A stretch of DNA of 6,990 nucleotides from Cyanobacteriota bacterium (GCA_027482985.1 JAIXVO010000267.1:1-6990); one strand, 5' to 3'. Counted from the stretch's first letter, positions 1 through 6,883 are shown. Numbers and translations: made by a program. Notes: generated by a model not told the origin, from the sequence alone.

Positions 1-1061
1 TAACGCCGACTCGCTCTGTGGTGTCCCCTGCTCGTGCCATCTCTTTGGATGAGCCAGAAGGTCAAGTGCCATTAGAATCGTCCCTGTATGTTGAGCGGCC
101 GCCGATTGAAGGGCGCTGTTATGAGGCGATCGTCAAGCCGGGAGCACTGATTCGCATTAAAGCACCCCGTCAAATGGGAAAATCCTCTTTGATGCTGAGA
201 GTACTTAATCACGGGGGTGAGCAGGGTGCCCTAGCAGCATCGCTCAACTTCCAATTAGTTGACCGTGACTCGCTAAGTAGTCTAGATCAGTTTTTACAAT
301 GGTTTTGCAATAGCATTACCCAAGAACTCAATCTAGAAGATAGGCTGGCAGATTACTGGAAGGGCACTTTTAGCCCTAAAAACAAATGTACAAACTACTT
401 TCAGCGATACTTACTGCCTACCATTGAGTGCCCTATTGTTCTGTGTCTGGATGAAGTGGATCAAGTGTTTGAATATCCCGCGATCGCCACTGACTTTTTT
501 GGTATGCTGCGAGCTTGGCACGAGGATGCCAAAATTAAACCCATTTGGAAAAATCTGCGGTTAGTGATTGTGCATTCCAAGGAGGTTTATATTCCCCTCA
601 ACATCAATCAATCGCCCTTCAATGTTGGAGTGCCCATCGAACTGCCACCGTTAAGCCACCTTCAGGTTGCAGATTTAGTCCAGCGGCACGGCTTGAAATG
701 GACCGAGGCAGAAGTCACACGGCTGATGACTATGGTCGGTGGGCATCCCTATTTGGTGCGAGCAGCGCTGTATCAAATTGCGCGAGACGAGCTATCGTTA
801 GAGCAACTTTTGCAGGTTGCGCCAACGGAGGGTGGGTTGTATGGAGAGCATCTTCGCCGTCATCTGCTGAATCTGGAGGGTGACGAAAAGCTATTAGCAG
901 CGATGAAACAGGTGATTGCCGTGGAGCAACCCATTGCTATTAATACGGGTGAGGCATTTAAGCTCACGAGTATGGGACTGGTACAATTTCACGGCAGCGA
1001 AGTGGCGCCAACCTGCAATCTGTATCGCCAATACTTTCGGGAGCGGTTGAGGGTGGGTTAA
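1..1061 (+). CDS. AAA-like STAND-type NTPase, 5' end outside window
   Basis: This is the C-terminal part of a P-loop NTPase of the cyanobacterial AAA-like family (AAA_35 type), probably a nucleotide-driven signalling switch in the cytoplasm. The frame stays open to the left edge. A GTG at 18 could start a 347-aa protein, but family members usually carry about 100 more N-terminal residues, often a helix-turn-helix-like domain, so I treat the gene as 5'-partial. Numbered from that GTG, a Walker A-like APRQMGKS lies at 49-56 (Ala replaces the first Gly), Walker B LDEVD at 144-148 with D145 and E146, a sensor-like strand near LRLVIVHS, and the STAND-type GGHP at 241-244. It ends in LYRQYFRERL, an ending I recall from soluble members of the family, and no transmembrane helix is visible. 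It is clearly more diverged from the next two NTPases than they are from each other. Its stop overlaps the next ATG (TAATG), suggesting translational coupling. The family call is firm; the biological role is unknown. Confidence 0.85.
   Translation, partial: TPTRSVVSPARAISLDEPEGQVPLESSLYVERPPIEGRCYEAIVKPGALIRIKAPRQMGKSSLMLRVLNHGGEQGALAASLNFQLVDRDSLSSLDQFLQWFCNSITQELNLEDRLADYWKGTFSPKNKCTNYFQRYLLPTIECPIVLCLDEVDQVFEYPAIATDFFGMLRAWHEDAKIKPIWKNLRLVIVHSKEVYIPLNINQSPFNVGVPIELPPLSHLQVADLVQRHGLKWTEAEVTRLMTMVGGHPYLVRAALYQIARDELSLEQLLQVAPTEGGLYGEHLRRHLLNLEGDEKLLAAMKQVIAVEQPIAINTGEAFKLTSMGLVQFHGSEVAPTCNLYRQYFRERLRVG
1049..1052 (+). promoter_or_regulatory. Ribosome binding site for second NTPase gene
   Basis: GAGG lies 8 nt before the ATG at 1061, inside the last codons of the upstream gene. 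With the TAATG stop/start overlap it supports this start and translational coupling. Confidence 0.5.
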
Positions 1062-2518
1062 TGAGCATCACGCCAGTTCCAGAGTATAACTACCAAATCG
1101 GTGGCAGTTTACCTGCCGATGCCCCGACTTATGTCTGGAGACAGGCGGATGAAGATTTTTACCAAGCATTGCAAGCGGGTGAATTTTGTTATGTGTTGAA
1201 TGCTCGGCAGATGGGAAAATCTAGTCTCAAAGTCCGAACCATGCAGCGATTGCAAACTGAGGGGGTGGCCTGTGCCGCGATCGACTTAACGCGGATTGGC
1301 ACCGTTGATATGTCTGCAGAACAGTGGTATAGCAGCATTATTGATGGAATTATCAGTAGTTTGGACTTATATGAAGTATTTGATCTGTGTACCTGGTGGG
1401 AACAATATCAGGTGTTGTCCTATGTGCGAAGGCTAGACAAATTCATTGATGAGGTTTTACTAAAACTGATCTCCCAACCTATTGTTATTTTCATTGATGA
1501 AATTGATTGTGTTTTGAGTCTACCGTTTAAGCTAGATGACTTTTTTGCATTCATTCGGGAGTGTTATAACCGTCGTGCTGAAAAGCCAGACTATAACCGA
1601 CTCACATTTGCGCTGCTAGGTGTGACCACTCCTTCAGATTTGATGCAAGATAAACAACGCACTCCATTTAATATTGGACGGGAAATTGAATTGACAGGAT
1701 TTGACTTTGCCGAGTTAGATCCGTTAGGTCAGGGACTGCTGCCTTTTACTCCTTACCCACATGCCGTTTTTAGTCCGATCTTGTATTGGACTGGTGGTCA
1801 ACCCTTTCTCACGCAAAAAGTCTTTAAATTAGTGGCTGACCAAGTAACTAACATGCCCCAAGGAAAAGCAAGTAGCTGGGTCGCGCAACTAGTGCAAAGA
1901 CATATTATTAATCATTGGCTGCAGCAGGATGTACCAGAGCATCTGATCACGATTCAAAACCGACTTACCAGTAGTAAAAACTTCTCTAGGCTATTGGAAC
2001 TTTATCGTGATGTCTTACGAATGAAGAGAATCCCAATTGATGACAGCCCAGAGCAAATAGAACTGAGATTATCAGGGTTAGTGATCAAGTGTGAAAGAAC
2101 CCTTCAAGTTGCCAATCAAATTTATGCAGCAGTATTTAACCAGCGGTGGATTGAGAAATACATTGAAACGGCCTGTCCTTATCGCGCTGAGTTGGATGCT
2201 TGGATAGAATCGGGATATGACAAGGCTCTGTTGTTACAAGGGCAATCTTTGCAAGAAGCAAAAGCCTGGGCAGTTGATCGATCGCTGCCGCAACAAGACC
2301 ATCGGTTTTTGTTAGCGAGTCAGGACTATGAGCAACAAAAGATTCTGCAAACCCTAGAAACAGCAAGACAGAATCAGCGAAAGTTGATTGCTGAAAGACA
2401 AGTTGCAGATGCAAGATTACAACAAACGCAGCGATCGCTCAAAATTAGCTTATTTGTTCTTGCGGGAGTGAGTATCGTTTTAGTGGTGGTGGGCATCATC
2501 ATTTGGATGCGTCGGTAG
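1061..2518 (+). CDS. AAA-like STAND-type NTPase with C-terminal membrane anchor
   Basis: A 485-aa NTPase, probably tethered to a membrane by its C-terminus with the catalytic domain in the cytoplasm. The sequence shows the family opening YQIGGSLPADAPTYV (11-25), a Walker A-like NARQMGKS at 47-54 (Asn replaces the first Gly), Walker B IFIDEID around D146/E147, the motif LLGVTTPSDL (sensor-1 region) and TGGQP at 244-248, corresponding to the GxP motif of STAND winged helices. Residues of about 425-458 are rich in Q, E, R and K and may form a coiled coil. Residues 462-482 are a strongly hydrophobic helix, followed only by Met-Arg-Arg. The ATG overlaps the upstream stop and has GAGG 8 nt before it. 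Over the first ~220 residues it matches the next protein at roughly 75-80% by hand count, yet it has no WD40 region and stops just after the membrane helix. It may be a signalling subunit or duplicate of the downstream receptor. Family confident; function inferred. Confidence 0.88.
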   Translation: MSITPVPEYNYQIGGSLPADAPTYVWRQADEDFYQALQAGEFCYVLNARQMGKSSLKVRTMQRLQTEGVACAAIDLTRIGTVDMSAEQWYSSIIDGIISSLDLYEVFDLCTWWEQYQVLSYVRRLDKFIDEVLLKLISQPIVIFIDEIDCVLSLPFKLDDFFAFIRECYNRRAEKPDYNRLTFALLGVTTPSDLMQDKQRTPFNIGREIELTGFDFAELDPLGQGLLPFTPYPHAVFSPILYWTGGQPFLTQKVFKLVADQVTNMPQGKASSWVAQLVQRHIINHWLQQDVPEHLITIQNRLTSSKNFSRLLELYRDVLRMKRIPIDDSPEQIELRLSGLVIKCERTLQVANQIYAAVFNQRWIEKYIETACPYRAELDAWIESGYDKALLLQGQSLQEAKAWAVDRSLPQQDHRFLLASQDYEQQKILQTLETARQNQRKLIAERQVADARLQQTQRSLKISLFVLAGVSIVLVVVGIIIWMRR

Positions 2519-2532
2519 CAGCAGGAGCAGAC

Positions 2533-2537
2533 AAGGA
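2533..2537 (+). promoter_or_regulatory. Ribosome binding site deciding the start of the WD40 gene
   Basis: AAGGA is 7 nt upstream of the ATG at 2545, in the 26-nt gap after the previous stop. It favours ATG 2545 over the in-frame TTG at 2503, which lies inside the preceding gene. Confidence 0.6.
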
Positions 2538-2544
2538 TCAACGT

Positions 2545-5500
2545 ATGTCAGAGTTTTCTTCTGTATTGCCGTTTGACTATCAAGTCGGGGGGAGTTTACC
2601 TGCCGATGCCCCCACTTATGTCGCACGGCAAGCGGATGAAATCTTTTTTCGAGCCTTGCAGGCAGGTGAGTTTTGCTATGTGCTGAACTCACGGCAGATG
2701 GGTAAATCGAGTCTAAAAGTGCAGACGATGGAACGGTTGCACGCGGCAGGGGTTGCCTGTGCCGCGATCGACCTGACTCGCATCGGCACTTCCGATCTGA
2801 CACCCGAACAGTGGTATAGCAGTGTCATCGATAGCCTGGTTAGCAGTTTGGATTTGTACGAAACTTTTGACCTGTATACCTGGTGGGAAAATTATCATCT
2901 CTTGTCATTTGTGCGGCGGTTTGACAAGTTTATGGATGAGGTGTTGCTGACGGCGATCGCCCAACCCATTGTCATTTTTATTGATGAAATTGACAGCGTT
3001 CTGAGCTTGCCGTTTAAGCTGGATGATTTCTTTGCGCTGATTCGAGAGTGCTATAACCGCCGCGCCGAAAAGTCGGAGTATAACCGATTAACGTTTGCGT
3101 TGCTAGGGGTGACCACGCCTTCCGATTTGATTCAGGATAAGGGGCGAACACCGTTTAATGTGGGCCGCCCGATCGCCCTGCAGGGCTTTGAGCACCAAGA
3201 GGCCAAACCACTGGCTCAGGGCTTGGTAGCCAAGTCAGATCAGCCGGAAGCGCTGATGCAGGCGGTGCTGGACTGGACAGGCGGACAGCCGTTTTTAACT
3301 CAAAAATTGTGCAAACTGGTGTTGACTGCGGCAGATGCCGTACCCCCGGGACAAGAGGCGACCTGGATTGAAAATTTAGTGCACCGTCAGATTATTGAAA
3401 ATTGGGAAGCGAAAGACACGCCGGAGCATCTAAAGACGATTCGCGATCGCCTGTTGCTAACGGGGGAACTACGCACCGGACGATTGCTGGGACTGTATCA
3501 GCACATTGTGCAGTACGGTGAGATTGCCGCCGACGACAGCCCGGAACAGGTGGAGTTGCGACTAACGGGCCTGGTGGTGAAGCGGGATGGCAAACTGCGC
3601 GTTTACAACCGCATTTATGAACTGGTGTTTAATCGCGACTGGCTGGAGCGATCGCTGGCAGCATTACGACCCTATGGCGAGGCGATCGCGGCCTGGCTGG
3701 ATTCTGGCATGCAAGATGAATCGCGGTTGCTCCGAGGACAGGCTTTCCGGGATGCGCTGGTATGGTCCCAGGGGAAGCGATTGGATGATGCCGATTATCG
3801 CTTTCTAGGGATGAGCCAGGAGTTAGAGACGCGAGACATTCAGAAAAAGTTGGCGGTGGAGGAAGAAGCCAAAAAGGTGTTAGCCGCAGCCAACCACAAA
3901 GCAAATCAGCGCATTCGCTTCGGGACGATAACGCTGAGTGTGATGCTGGCAGGGGCGATCGTTGCAGGCTTTGCGGCTTGGCAAAGTACGAAGAGAGAAG
4001 CAGTTGCGGATGTCAGGCTTGCAAGTGCCTCTGCTCAAGCCTCTTTTCTTTCCGGTGAATCATTTAAGGCATTAATGGAAGCTTTAAGAGCGGCGCAAAA
4101 ACTCAACCGACTTGATCGCTCTGCTCAGACACAGGATGACACTCAGCTTCAGGTTGCTGTAGCCCTTCGGCAAGCAGTTTACGGGGTTAGAGCGTTCAAC
4201 AGCATGACCTATGGTACCGCTGTAACGACTGTCAGTTTTAGCCCAGATGAGCAAATCATCGCGTCGGGTAGTACAGATAAGACGATCAAGCTGTGGCAGC
4301 GAGACGGTACGCTGCTCAAGACGCTGGAAGGTCACACTGCGGCTGTCAGGAGCGTCAGCTTCAGCCCAGATGGACAAATCATCGTCTCAGGCAGTGAGGA
4401 TAACACCATTAAGCTGTGGCAGCGAGACGGCACGCCGATTACCACGCTGCCGGGTCACACTGACGCGGTCAAGAGTGTCAGCTTCAGTCCAGACGGACAA
4501 ACGATCGTCTCAGGGAGTGAAGACAAGACCATTAAGCTGTGGCAGCGAGACGGCACGCCGATTACCGCCTTGAAGCACACTGCCGCTGTGTGGAGTATTA
4601 GCTTCAGCCCCGATGGCCAAACGATCGCCTCAGGCAGCGAAGATAACACGATTAAGCTGTGGAATCGGAACGGCACACTGATTACCACACTCAAGGGACA
4701 CACTGCCCCTGTAAGGACTGTCAGCTTTAGCCCGGATAGTCAAACAATCGCCTCAGGAAGTCGGGATAACACGATCAAGCACTGGAAGCGGGATGGCACG
4801 CTGCTCAAGACATTGGTGGATCACACTGATGCTGTCTTGAGTGTCAGCTTTAGCCCGGATGGACAAACGATTATTTCAGGCAGTGAAGACAACACGATTA
4901 AGCTGTGGCAGCGAGACGGTACGCTGATTACTACACTGAAAGATCACATTGGTGCTGTGTGGAGTGCTAGCTTCAGCCCCGATGGGCAAACAATCGTTTC
5001 AGGGAGTGCAGATAAGACGATCAAGCTGTGGCAGCGGGACAGTCCGCCGATTACCACACTCAAGGGACACACTAAATCTGTCCCGATTGCCAGCTTCAGC
5101 CCCGATGGACAAACGATCGCCTCAGGGAGCGCCGATCACACCATCAAGCTCTGGCGACGAGACGGCACGCTGCTTGAGACACTCAACGGTCATACTGGCA
5201 TTGTGTGGAGTGTCAACTTCAGCCCAGATGGACAAACGATTGTCTCAGGGAGTGATGATAAGACGATCAAGTTATGGCAGCAAGATGGCACCTTGATCAG
5301 AACCCTGAACGGTCACGATGATGTTGTGAGGAGTGTCAGCTTCAGTCCCGATGGACAAATAATCGTCTCAAGTAGTGGGGATAATACAGTCAAGCTATGG
5401 CAGCGAGATGGCACCCTGATCACCACCCTACCGGGACACACCGACCTCGTCATGAGTGTCAGCTTCAGCCCGGATGGACAAACGATTGCTTCGGGAAGTT

Positions 5501-6009
5501 GGGATAAGACCATCAAGCTGTGGCAGCGAGACGGCACCTTAAGCACCACGCTCAAGGGGCACGAGGCGTCTGTGTATAGTGTCAGCTTCAGCCCAGATGG
5601 GCAAACGATTGCTTCAGGGAGTCAGGATAACACCATCAAGCTGTGGCAGCGAGACGGCACGCTGATTACCACTTTGGAGGGGCATACGTTCCCTGTGATG
5701 AGCGTCAGCTTTAGCCCTGATGGACAAACGATCGTGTCGAGTAGTGAAGATGCCACCATCAAGTTGTGGCAGCGAGACGGCACGCTGATTACCACCCTAC
5801 GTGGGCACGATGCCCTGGTGTGGAGTGTCAGCTTTAGCTTAGATGAGACGATCGCATCAGCGAGTCGGGATAAAACCATCAAACTGTGGAACTTCAACAT
5901 TGATAGCCTCATGGATCGTGGCTGTAACTGGCTGCATGATTACTTAAGGACAAATCCAACGGTGAGTGAAAGCGATCGCGCCATGTGCGGCATCACCCGC
6001 AAAAAATAA
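2545..6009 (+). CDS. AAA-like STAND NTPase with TM helix and 14 WD40 repeats
   Basis: An 1154-aa receptor-like protein. In order: family opening YQVGGSLPADAPTYV (12-26); Walker A-like NSRQMGKS (48-55); Walker B IFIDEID (D147/E148); TGGQP (245-249) of the STAND winged helix; charged helical stretch (about 430-456); one transmembrane helix (about 459-479); helical linker ending in VALRQAVYGVR (480-554); fourteen WD40 repeats of about 41 aa (555-1115); and a tail, NWLHDYLRTNP...SESDR, seen in other cyanobacterial WD40 proteins. Fourteen repeats fit two seven-bladed propellers. In STAND proteins the repeats usually sense a ligand or partner and the NTPase acts as the switch; that role is inferred here. 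An in-frame TTG at 2503 would add 14 residues inside the previous gene. I chose the ATG at 2545 because AAGGA sits 7 nt upstream and the N-terminus then matches its neighbour. Repeats 4 and 14 each lack one residue. The ligand and effector are unknown. Confidence 0.93.
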   Translation: MSEFSSVLPFDYQVGGSLPADAPTYVARQADEIFFRALQAGEFCYVLNSRQMGKSSLKVQTMERLHAAGVACAAIDLTRIGTSDLTPEQWYSSVIDSLVSSLDLYETFDLYTWWENYHLLSFVRRFDKFMDEVLLTAIAQPIVIFIDEIDSVLSLPFKLDDFFALIRECYNRRAEKSEYNRLTFALLGVTTPSDLIQDKGRTPFNVGRPIALQGFEHQEAKPLAQGLVAKSDQPEALMQAVLDWTGGQPFLTQKLCKLVLTAADAVPPGQEATWIENLVHRQIIENWEAKDTPEHLKTIRDRLLLTGELRTGRLLGLYQHIVQYGEIAADDSPEQVELRLTGLVVKRDGKLRVYNRIYELVFNRDWLERSLAALRPYGEAIAAWLDSGMQDESRLLRGQAFRDALVWSQGKRLDDADYRFLGMSQELETRDIQKKLAVEEEAKKVLAAANHKANQRIRFGTITLSVMLAGAIVAGFAAWQSTKREAVADVRLASASAQASFLSGESFKALMEALRAAQKLNRLDRSAQTQDDTQLQVAVALRQAVYGVRAFNSMTYGTAVTTVSFSPDEQIIASGSTDKTIKLWQRDGTLLKTLEGHTAAVRSVSFSPDGQIIVSGSEDNTIKLWQRDGTPITTLPGHTDAVKSVSFSPDGQTIVSGSEDKTIKLWQRDGTPITALKHTAAVWSISFSPDGQTIASGSEDNTIKLWNRNGTLITTLKGHTAPVRTVSFSPDSQTIASGSRDNTIKHWKRDGTLLKTLVDHTDAVLSVSFSPDGQTIISGSEDNTIKLWQRDGTLITTLKDHIGAVWSASFSPDGQTIVSGSADKTIKLWQRDSPPITTLKGHTKSVPIASFSPDGQTIASGSADHTIKLWRRDGTLLETLNGHTGIVWSVNFSPDGQTIVSGSDDKTIKLWQQDGTLIRTLNGHDDVVRSVSFSPDGQIIVSSSGDNTVKLWQRDGTLITTLPGHTDLVMSVSFSPDGQTIASGSWDKTIKLWQRDGTLSTTLKGHEASVYSVSFSPDGQTIASGSQDNTIKLWQRDGTLITTLEGHTFPVMSVSFSPDGQTIVSSSEDATIKLWQRDGTLITTLRGHDALVWSVSFSLDETIASASRDKTIKLWNFNIDSLMDRGCNWLHDYLRTNPTVSESDRAMCGITRKK
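3648..3689. repeat. Pair of HIP1 octamers (GCGATCGC); six more in the window
   Basis: Two copies of the palindrome GCGATCGC lie at 3648-3655 and 3682-3689. Others are at 480, 2431, 2953, 3443, 5972 and 6775. Eight copies in 7 kb far exceeds the roughly 0.1 expected from random base order and marks the DNA as cyanobacterial. None falls within the WD40 array (4207-5889), where near-matches such as ACGATCGC occur instead. Confidence 0.9.
4207..5889 (+). repeat. 14-unit tandem 123-bp repeat encoding WD40 blades
   Basis: Units begin at 4207, 4330, 4453, 4576, 4696, 4819, 4942, 5065, 5188, 5311, 5434, 5557, 5680 and 5803. All are 123 bp except the fourth, which lacks the first Gly codon (120 bp), and the last, which lacks one codon in its SFSPDGQ segment. 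The shared core is VSFSPDGQTI, then GS-D-TIKLWQRDGT. Blocks such as AAGCTGTGGCAGCGAGACGG recur with few changes, which points to recent duplication or gene conversion rather than old, independently drifting blades. Unit 1 starts TYG instead of GHT, and unit 14 is degenerate, as expected at array edges. Confidence 0.95.
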
Positions 6010-6046
6010 GCGTAGATGTAAATTTAGCCAATCACCCCACTCAACG

Positions 6047-6463
6047 ATGCCAGCCCTTGATCTATACCATGATGCTGTTAAACAAGCCCTGATCAAAGAC
6101 GGTTGGGTAATCACTCATGATCCTTTGCATCTATGCTGGGGAAGGAAAGACATGTATGTTGATCTGGGCACAAAACGCTTACTGATGGCGACACGCGCAG
6201 AAGAAAAAATCGCCGTTGAAGTCAAAAGCTTTGTCAGTGCTTCTGAAATGGAAGCGTTTCGGGATGCCATTGGGCAGTATGCCATCTATCGCGCCGTCAT
6301 GCGTCGAACTTATCCAGGCTATACCCTCTACCTTGCGGTCAACGATATTGTATTCAACTCCCTATTTGAAGAGCCGATTGGTCAACTTATGATCGAAGAT
6401 GAAAATTTGAAGTTGATTGTCTTTGATGCCGAACAAGAGGTGATTCTGCAATGGAAAAACTAG
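6047..6463 (+). CDS. xisH: XisH family protein (fdxN element excision controlling factor type)
   Basis: A 138-aa protein closely resembling XisH, named in Anabaena as a factor needed together with XisI and the recombinase XisF for excision of the fdxN element. The start region MPALDLYHDAVKQALIKDGW is typical of the family. D39 in MYVDLG and E58-V-K60 in IAVEVKSF form a D...ExK pattern, with Q77 in GQY beyond it, matching the restriction-endonuclease-like (PD-(D/E)xK) fold known for this family. Cleavage activity is therefore plausible but unproven. The frame is open back to an ATG at 5966 inside the WD40 gene. I chose the ATG at 6047 because it gives the family N-terminus and normal length; no strong Shine-Dalgarno site precedes it. 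It follows the WD40 gene by 37 nt and overlaps xisI by 13 nt. No xisF-like recombinase is in the window. Cyanobacterial genomes often carry several xisH copies, so a direct role in fdxN excision should not be assumed. Confidence 0.93.
   Translation: MPALDLYHDAVKQALIKDGWVITHDPLHLCWGRKDMYVDLGTKRLLMATRAEEKIAVEVKSFVSASEMEAFRDAIGQYAIYRAVMRRTYPGYTLYLAVNDIVFNSLFEEPIGQLMIEDENLKLIVFDAEQEVILQWKN
6435..6440 (+). promoter_or_regulatory. Ribosome binding site for xisI
   Basis: AAGAGG lies 10 nt before the ATG at 6451, within the xisH coding sequence. The spacing is slightly long but acceptable. Confidence 0.45.
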
Positions 6464-6786
6464 CCCAGTACCGCCAAATCATTAAAGATGTGCTCATTCC
6501 CTATACGCAAATCCCCTACTCCCACGGAGATTTGATCTGTAAACCCGTTTTCGACGAAACCCACGATAGCTACATCCTCATGACGCTGGGCTGGGATCGC
6601 AAAACTCGCGTCCACGGTTGCCTCATCCACCTCGATATTATTAACGGCAAAATTTGGGTCCAGCGGGATGAAACCGAAGATGGGGTAACTTACGACCTGG
6701 AAGCGGCAGGCATTCCCAAAGACCAGATTGTGCTGGGATTTCATCCTGAAAAGATCCGTCCGCATACAGGCTACGCGATCGCATAG
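6451..6786 (+). CDS. xisI: XisI family protein (fdxN element excision controlling factor type)
   Basis: A 111-aa, full-length XisI-type protein. The family pattern is clear along its length: MEKLAQYRQIIKDVL at the start, then IPYSHGD, the central W-D and HGCLIHLDIINGKIWVQ, a DGTEDG-like stretch (DETEDG), and AAGIPKDQIVLGFHPEKIR near the end. XisI is the obligate genetic neighbour of XisH; the two are thought to act together, but the biochemical activity of XisI is not known to me. Its ATG lies inside the end of xisH in another frame (13-nt overlap), with AAGAGG 10 nt upstream, suggesting coupled translation and matched production of the two proteins. It is the last gene recognised in the cluster. 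A small acidic partner beside a putative nuclease could act as a neutraliser or specificity subunit; that is inference. Confidence 0.94.
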   Translation: MEKLAQYRQIIKDVLIPYTQIPYSHGDLICKPVFDETHDSYILMTLGWDRKTRVHGCLIHLDIINGKIWVQRDETEDGVTYDLEAAGIPKDQIVLGFHPEKIRPHTGYAIA

Positions 6787-6833
6787 CTGCGTCGGAGTGC
6801 CCTCCATTGCCAATGCCAAAGGTGGTTGCAATA

Positions 6834-6862
6834 TGGAAATTACAGTGAAATGCGAATTTCCA
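6834..6862. repeat. Perfect 8-bp inverted repeat downstream of xisI
   Basis: TGGAAATT (6834-6841) and AATTTCCA (6855-6862) are exact reverse complements separated by 13 nt. The location, about 50 nt after the xisI stop, would suit a terminator hairpin. However, the stem is AT-rich and is followed by AAAACAAGC rather than a T run, so a classic intrinsic terminator is not supported. It could be an operator or a weak RNA structure. Confidence 0.4.
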
Positions 6863-6883
6863 AAACAAGCAAACTGAAGTAAA

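Noticed and set aside
162..185. Unusual Walker A (first Gly replaced) as a sign of an inactive NTPase
   Set aside because: All three NTPases share the RQMGKSS form with intact GKS and Walker B DE, and this is usual for the AAA-like family.
2503..2544. TTG start extending the WD40 protein by 14 residues
   Set aside because: It overlaps the previous gene, lacks a good ribosome binding site and adds residues absent from the paralogue; ATG 2545 has AAGGA 7 nt upstream.
4207..5889. Tandem repeats suggesting a CRISPR array or non-coding satellite
   Set aside because: The 123-bp unit is coding in one frame with WD40 sequence and no spacers; substitutions and deletions respect codons.
4084..5912. 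Long open frames on the minus strand and in other + frames across the WD40 region
   Set aside because: They arise from the periodic repeat, give low-complexity repeated peptides with no family resemblance, and are wholly within a strongly supported gene.
5966..6046. Earlier ATG for xisH inside the WD40 gene
   Set aside because: The added 27 residues do not resemble the XisH N-terminus, which begins at MPALDLYHDAV.
6047..6786. fdxN element boundary or excision site near xisHI
   Set aside because: No recombinase gene and no recognisable direct-repeat attachment site could be found; the names alone do not show an excision element here.
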